Of a stretch of DNA of 58,506 bases, positions 54,541-58,506 are shown in pieces. The stretch covers positions 1-58,506 of the forward strand of contig CAIRES010000060.1 of NCBI GenBank assembly GCA_903877645.1. The letters are read 5' to 3'. Origin of the DNA: an uncultured Bacteroidota bacterium (GTDB lineage Bacteria > Bacteroidota > Bacteroidia > Chitinophagales > Chitinophagaceae). A model generated the notes under the pieces. It had not been told where the DNA came from. It ran no database searches and saw nothing but the letters and a program-made list of their open reading frames with translations. The first letter of the stretch is position 1. Each line of letters opens with the position of its first letter. Both the position numbers and the translations under genes were made by a program.

Positions 54541-56211
54541 TCAATTGCGCTTCGCCCTGTATTTGATCAAAAAATCTTCAAATTGCACCAGCGTAAAGCT
54601 ACTCAAATTCCCTTGTGCTGTTAGGCCGCCTTTCTGCGCGGCCATCACACCATAGTAAGTATCCTTATACCCATCTATAGAGTGTGCATCGGGGTCAATA
54701 GACAGCAACACACCTTTTTCTATGGCGTACTCTATCCAGCGCCAGTCGAGATCCAGGCGGCGGGGGTGGGCGTTAATTTCCACCACCACCTTATGCTCGG
54801 CACAGGCATCTATGATCGCTTTATGATCCAGTGGATAGCCTTTGCGGGACAGCAGCAGCCGGCCCGTAGGGTGCCCAAGTATTGCAGTGTACGGATTGCG
54901 TATGGCAGCAAGTACCCTGCCCATGGCTTTCTCCTCACTCATTTTCAGGTTGCTGTGTACAGAGGCTATGACGAGATCGAATGTATTGAGCACCTGCGGA
55001 CTATAGTCGAGGCTGCCATCATTAAGTATATCCGACTCAATGCTCTTGAATATTTTGAAGGGGGCCAGACTTGCATTCAGTGCGTCTATCTCCTGGTGCT
55101 GCGCTGCCACCTGGTCGGGCTTCAACCCACCTGCATAAAATGCAGATTGTGAATGATCGCTAAGCACCAGGTATTCAAAGCCTTGCTTTATAGCTGCCTC
55201 CGCCATCTGTGCAATAGTATGCACCCCATCGCTGTTGGTACTATGGCTGTGTATGATGGCTTTGATGTCTCCAGGCTGTATCACCGATGCAATTTCCTGC
55301 CTTGCAGCCTTCTCCAGTATACCGGCAGTCTCCCGCTGCATAGGCGGAATGAATGATAATTGGTTATCCGCAAAAATCGTTTCCTCGCTCGCAGGCTCAT
55401 CAGCCAGATTGTATTTTTCTAAGAAGGCAGTTAAAAAGTCAGCACTACCCGTAGTGGTAAACAACCTGTTATAAAAACGGGCCTTAGTAGTGCTATAAAA
55501 CTTCAACCTTGGCGAGCCTAACATATGTACGGTAAATACCCGATCCTCCAACTCAGCAATGACTACATCGGTCATGCCAAACTCATCCTTCAGCGCATCG
55601 GTATCAAGATCGGTTACTATCTCCACGAACTCCACCGTTTCGCTCTGCCGCCTGATATCGCCGGTAAGGGCAAACAGGTGATGTGGATACCGACCCTGTA
55701 GTTGTTTCATCACGGCCTCGCCCACTACTTCCACCTCTGCCCAAAGATGAAAGCCTTGATTTTGCTTGAAGTAAACGATGCTTTGCAATATGCTGTCCTG
55801 CGTTTTAGCCCCAAACCCTTTGAGTGCCACCAGCCGATTTTCATTACAAGCATATTCCAGCTCGCCCAGCGATTCTATACCCAGCTCCGTCCAGATGACC
55901 CCGATCTTCTTAGGGCCCAGGCCTTTGATGCTCAGCATATCTATGATGCCGGGTGGTGTATTGGAGATGATATCCTCCAGCGCATACATCTTACCTGTCT
56001 GCTGCAGCTCGCGTATCTTTTTGCCTATGGCATCGCCTATGCCCCGTGTGTTGAACAGCTCAGCATCATCCATCTCCGCCAGTTCCTTAGGCAGCCGTTC
56101 TATATTAAAAGCGGCACTGCTATATGATTTCGACTTAAAACTATTCTCCCCATGTATATCCATCAGTTTGGACAGCATAGAGAAATGGTCTGCTATTTCG
56201 TAATTATTCAT
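54541..56211 (-). CDS. polX: PolX-family protein: degenerate polymerase domain with intact PHP exonuclease
   Basis: The 556-residue protein has the PolX order: helix-hairpin-helix region (about 1-90), HhH (IDMLSIKGLGPKKIGVIWTE), nucleotidyltransferase core, and C-terminal PHP domain. PHP metal ligands are intact: IIHSHSTNSDG, LSDHSQSA, IESDIL, SVHSNLKM, GHPTGR, INAHPRR and DPDAHS. In the polymerase core the usual G-D-x-D of the metal site reads E-F-V-E after GDIRRQSETV, and the third carboxylate region is also altered. DNA synthesis is therefore doubtful while 3'-5' exonuclease or phosphoesterase activity is likely. It precedes the PMT/TPR gene by four bases. Confidence 0.9.
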   Translation of the reverse strand: MNNYEIADHFSMLSKLMDIHGENSFKSKSYSSAAFNIERLPKELAEMDDAELFNTRGIGDAIGKKIRELQQTGKMYALEDIISNTPPGIIDMLSIKGLGPKKIGVIWTELGIESLGELEYACNENRLVALKGFGAKTQDSILQSIVYFKQNQGFHLWAEVEVVGEAVMKQLQGRYPHHLFALTGDIRRQSETVEFVEIVTDLDTDALKDEFGMTDVVIAELEDRVFTVHMLGSPRLKFYSTTKARFYNRLFTTTGSADFLTAFLEKYNLADEPASEETIFADNQLSFIPPMQRETAGILEKAARQEIASVIQPGDIKAIIHSHSTNSDGVHTIAQMAEAAIKQGFEYLVLSDHSQSAFYAGGLKPDQVAAQHQEIDALNASLAPFKIFKSIESDILNDGSLDYSPQVLNTFDLVIASVHSNLKMSEEKAMGRVLAAIRNPYTAILGHPTGRLLLSRKGYPLDHKAIIDACAEHKVVVEINAHPRRLDLDWRWIEYAIEKGVLLSIDPDAHSIDGYKDTYYGVMAAQKGGLTAQGNLSSFTLVQFEDFLIKYRAKRN

Positions 56212-56230
56212 TGAATATTAAAGTGTGTGA

Positions 56231-56646
56231 TTACCAAAATCCTTTTTGTCTGGGAAGTGGTTTAATGGTATGCCGGATCAGTTTAAGGTCCTTGATAAAC
56301 GTATAATCAGCTATGTTCAGTGTAAAAAAATCAATATCATAGTATTTCGAGAATGCAGCGTTAAACATATCTGGCAACGAGGGTCGGTGACTTAATGAGT
56401 ATTGATCCATATTTTGCCTGAACAATTCACTCACGTTTCATTTACATCAAGCAATATCAATTCAGCCAGTACTTTCTTTAACCTGTTTAAATGCACTTTA
56501 TCCTTCGCAAAAAGAAGTACCTCCGAATATGTTACTGCAGATATGATTAATTTTTCCTCTCCGCCAATAGTATCAATGAAGTCTTTTACATCTTCATTAC
56601 CCCTCAAATGCTCGATCAATGCATCGGTATCAAATAGCACATTCAT
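56231..56646 (-). pseudogene. PIN-domain (VapC-like) toxin with a one-base frameshift
   Basis: The first frame (start 56646 or 56652) encodes MNVLFDTDALIEHLRGNEDV and continues through AVTYSEVLLFAKDKVH to a TGA at 56433-56431. The -1 frame, open from just before that stop, encodes VSELFRQNMDQYSLSHRP, LPDMFNAAFSKYYDIDFFT and NIADYTFI. Joined, the two give about 137 residues with all four acidic residues of a PIN ribonuclease (FDTD, SE, LPD and IAD). One base seems to have been lost near 56434-56438. No classical slippery heptamer is present, so mutation is more likely than programmed shifting. The ATG at 56646 overlaps the antitoxin stop as ATGA. Confidence 0.82.
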
Positions 56647-56828
56647 TTCCATGCAGTTTTTCTTATAGTGGCAACTGACGGAAGATCTGGATATTTTCCA
56701 AAAGCCTTTTTGAATGCCGACATATCTCTCTTACCTTTCTTGAGAATTACGGCGAGCAATTTCGAATTACTACTTTCCAATTTAACCGGGCTTATTACTT
56801 TCTTACTTTTTTTACCATCCGATATCAT
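56643..56828 (-). CDS. Antitoxin upstream of the PIN toxin
   Basis: The 61-residue basic protein (MISDGKKSKKVISPVKLESS) precedes the PIN toxin with a 4-base ATGA overlap, the usual order of a VapBC-type pair. It contains AFKKAFGKYPDLPSVATIRK; the Leu/Pro/Ala/Trp end could be the toxin-binding peptide. No family is recognised. It appears intact although its toxin is broken. Confidence 0.72.
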   Translation of the reverse strand: MISDGKKSKKVISPVKLESSNSKLLAVILKKGKRDMSAFKKAFGKYPDLPSVATIRKTAWK

Positions 56829-56949
56829 ATAGTCTGCTTATATAACAAAGATACCAAAAACCCACATCATTTTCCCCCACCCAATCCACAATTCGCTCCC
56901 CTACCCGCCACACCACCGAAATACAAACGCTATTTACCGTTTCCATCAT

Positions 56950-56957
56950 TACATTTG
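56950..56957 (+). promoter_or_regulatory. -7 box (TACATTTG) before the DUF1835 gene
   Basis: TACATTTG fits the TAnnTTTG consensus 22 bases before the ATG at 56980. No clear -33 box is seen. Confidence 0.45.
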
Positions 56958-56979
56958 CCACCAAAGCGATTTTTACCAA

Positions 56980-57813
56980 ATGATATATCATATAGTTACC
57001 GGCGATGTGGCTGCTGCCCAACTCAGTGAAGCAATTGCATCAGAACCAAGTATGGAAGGAACAGTGCTGGTGGTCAGGGACGTATTGTGTCTGGGCCCGC
57101 TGCAGAAAGAAGAAGGACAGAAGTTCTCTGAACTCCGCTCCGCCTTCTGGCAGGAGGTGGCCCCCAATGAAAAAGCCCCCATACAGGTAGATGATATGGA
57201 ACGTCTGCTGGATGTGAGCGCGAAACTGGCCAATGACGAAGAGGCCAAGGCGTGGCTGTGGCTGGCCCCATGGCCTACAGATATTTGCACCTATTACTGG
57301 ACACTAAAATACCTCGGCAAATACCCCGGTCGTTTCTTTGTGGTAAATATAGCCGGACTCCCGTTTCTTGATGAGAACGGCAAGGTGTTCTTCCCAAAGA
57401 GCCTGGGCGAGATAAAACCCCGCGAACTGGTAAAAGCCCGCAAGCTGGCCCGTATGGTCACCCCTGCCGAACTGGAAGTGGATGGTGATGAATGGAAGAA
57501 GCTGGTGGAGCAAAACGCAGGCAACCGCATACTGGAAGGCGGCAAACGAATCTTATCGAAACCGGATGAGCATTACGACAACCAGCTCCTTGGTTTCTGC
57601 ACGCACCAGTTCCAGAAAGCATCAAAGGTCATCAACCAGGCATTATCCAAATTCACACTGCCCCCCGGCGATCTTTACCTCGGCTGGCGCCTCCGTAAAA
57701 TGGCCGATGCCGGCCGACTGGAGCTACAAGGCGACACCGCCAAGGGCCTCAAAGACTTTGACGTGAAGCTACCCGGTGATGGCACCAATGCACAGTATGC
57801 GTTACCATTGTAG
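56980..57813 (+). CDS. DUF1835/DUF3658 domain protein
   Basis: The 277-residue cytoplasmic protein begins MIYHIVTGDVAAAQLSEAIA and continues with VLVVRDVLCLGPLQKEEGQK, AWLWLAPWPTDICTYYWTLK and YPGRFFVVNIAGLPFLDENG. This is the pattern of the DUF1835 family. The C-terminal part (about 160-277) fits the companion DUF3658 region with DNQLLGFCTHQFQKASKVIN. The biochemical role is unknown. It is a single gene following the PIN antitoxin region divergently. Confidence 0.82.
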   Translation: MIYHIVTGDVAAAQLSEAIASEPSMEGTVLVVRDVLCLGPLQKEEGQKFSELRSAFWQEVAPNEKAPIQVDDMERLLDVSAKLANDEEAKAWLWLAPWPTDICTYYWTLKYLGKYPGRFFVVNIAGLPFLDENGKVFFPKSLGEIKPRELVKARKLARMVTPAELEVDGDEWKKLVEQNAGNRILEGGKRILSKPDEHYDNQLLGFCTHQFQKASKVINQALSKFTLPPGDLYLGWRLRKMADAGRLELQGDTAKGLKDFDVKLPGDGTNAQYALPL

Positions 57814-57863
57814 AATCGAACTAGTAGGTACAGCTACTAAATGTAAGTGTAGGTAGGTGTCAT

Positions 57864-57971
57864 GGTGAGCCTCCGAACCATGATACCGTTACCGGACCAC
57901 CAAATATGTTTACCCTATACGTCAACTGAATACCGATAGCACTCAACGCAGCCATGGTTCGGAGGCTCACC
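57864..57971. repeat. Long inverted repeat: 19-bp perfect arms around a 70-base loop
   Basis: 57864-57882 (GGTGAGCCTCCGAACCATG) and 57953-57971 are exact reverse complements. Each arm, extended by CAT or ATG, is itself an imperfect palindrome (CATGGT...ACCATG). The enclosed 70 bases show no gene. This looks like a small non-autonomous or REP-type element. More GC-rich repeats (CGCCCCATCGGGGCTAC, GTAGGGGCTACG, GCCCCCTTTTAGGGGG) fill 58008-58110. Confidence 0.85.
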
Positions 57972-58126
57972 AAGATCTACTTGTTTCAGACTGCCCTTTT
58001 TATCGCATACGCCCCATCGGGGCTACAGCTTTGTAGCAAACCGTCCCGAAAAACCTCGTTTTGCTCCGTAGGGGCTACGCTACTCGCTACAGGAAAGCCC
58101 CCTTTTAGGGGGTTGGGGGTTTTTCG

Positions 58127-58134
58127 TACCTTTG
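58127..58134 (+). promoter_or_regulatory. -7 box (TACCTTTG) before the last gene
   Basis: TACCTTTG matches the consensus six bases before the ATG at 58140. The transcript would start at or very near the ATG, so the mRNA may be leaderless. Confidence 0.55.
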
Positions 58135-58139
58135 CGCCC

Positions 58140-58506
58140 ATGGAATTTGAGTTGCCGCTGGTAGAAGAAAAAGTGAAGCCCCACCAGGTCACCACGCTGC
58201 ATTTGGTAAGCGCGCTGGCTTTTTTGGTGGCCGGCCTTATTATAGCAGTTTATAATTATACGATACCCCTGTGGGGTGGCGCATTGCTCACTGCGGGCGC
58301 GCTGCTCACCGTGCTCACTATTTTCCGAAACAAATGGGTTACCGGCCCCGCGAATACCCCTCTCCGTGTCGCCGAGCTGCTCATTGCCCTCACAGTGGCC
58401 ATATACTCCTTCACTATGCACTGGAAGTTCCCCGCTGGTATCTTTAGTGTGCTGAGTGCCGCCGTACTGTTTGCATTATACTGGGAGCGCAAAGGCAGCA
58501 ATGCCC
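58140..58506 (+). CDS. Membrane protein, N-terminal part (runs off right edge)
   Basis: The frame is open from the ATG at 58140 to the end, 122 codons. After a charged N-terminus (MEFELPLVEEKVKPHQ) come four hydrophobic segments: LHLVSALAFLVAGLIIAVYN, WGGALLTAGALLTVLTIF, VAELLIALTVAIYSFTM and FPAGIFSVLSAAVLFALY, separated by short polar loops. No family is recognised from this part. The start is supported by the adjacent -7 box and by the absence of other starts. Confidence 0.75.
   Translation, partial: MEFELPLVEEKVKPHQVTTLHLVSALAFLVAGLIIAVYNYTIPLWGGALLTAGALLTVLTIFRNKWVTGPANTPLRVAELLIALTVAIYSFTMHWKFPAGIFSVLSAAVLFALYWERKGSNA

Noticed and set aside
56431-56445. Programmed -1 frameshift site in the PIN toxin
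   Set aside because: No X-XXY-YYZ slippery heptamer or following stem was found, so a simple one-base deletion or sequencing error is preferred, though not excluded.

Overview
The window looks like a chromosomal segment of a Bacteroidota bacterium, most likely of the Chitinophagaceae/Chitinophagales type; the family-level guess is inference. Pointers are: promoters of the Bacteroidota -7 type (TAnnTTTG) with little sign of Shine-Dalgarno sites, a TonB-dependent receptor and a DUF5686 protein with carboxypeptidase-regulatory domains, a type IX secretion (T9SS) sorting domain, a PafA-type alkaline phosphatase, a futalosine-pathway gene (mqnA), lipid A synthesis (lpxK) and many short lipoproteins. 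No rRNA operon, CRISPR array, insertion sequence or complete prophage was seen.

Layout. Positions 3-4661 (minus) hold the N-terminal 1,553 codons of a very large, internally repetitive secreted protein that runs off the left edge. A small unknown gene and a tRNA-Arg(ACG) with an upstream truncated copy follow. Positions 5.8-15.9 kb carry rlmH, a rhomboid protease, a yraN/TPR/tilS operon, a bifunctional phosphoglucose/phosphomannose isomerase, a diheme cytochrome, a GNAT/FAD-oxidoreductase pair, a T9SS cargo gene broken by an in-frame TGA, lpxK and two unknown secreted proteins. Positions 15.9-24.7 kb hold rpoB and rpoC with a four-helix-bundle gene between them. That gene is bracketed by inverted repeats and resembles the intervening sequences of 23S rRNA genes. 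rpoB has its own consensus promoter and is not preceded by rplJ/rplL.

Positions 24.9-35.9 kb hold lipoproteins, a MauE/thioredoxin fusion, a COG2509 oxidoreductase, the DUF5686 outer-membrane protein, mqnA, an RluF-type pseudouridine synthase, an AhpD-like protein and a short HPF, interrupted by repeat-rich intergenic DNA. Positions 36-46.7 kb hold an ABC-F protein, a YoeB toxin-antitoxin pair, a DUF3347/TonB-receptor/secreted-protein cluster, an ABC ATPase, a DEDDh-exonuclease/GIY-YIG fusion, a beta-propeller lipoprotein and a PspC protein.

Positions 46.8-58.5 kb hold an unknown lipoprotein, PafA, an alpha-oxoamine synthase, an RmlD-like reductase, a PMT-like/TPR membrane protein, a PolX whose polymerase active site looks lost, a PIN toxin-antitoxin pair whose toxin is frameshifted, a DUF1835 protein and the start of a membrane protein at the right edge.

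Most of the window is ordinary housekeeping DNA. The best candidate for something undescribed is the inverted-repeat-flanked four-helix-bundle element inside the rpoB-rpoC transcription unit. Other points worth a look are the tandem tRNA-Arg fragment behind a promoter, the repeat-expanding giant protein, the two broken genes, and dispersed palindromic repeats in the non-coding gaps.
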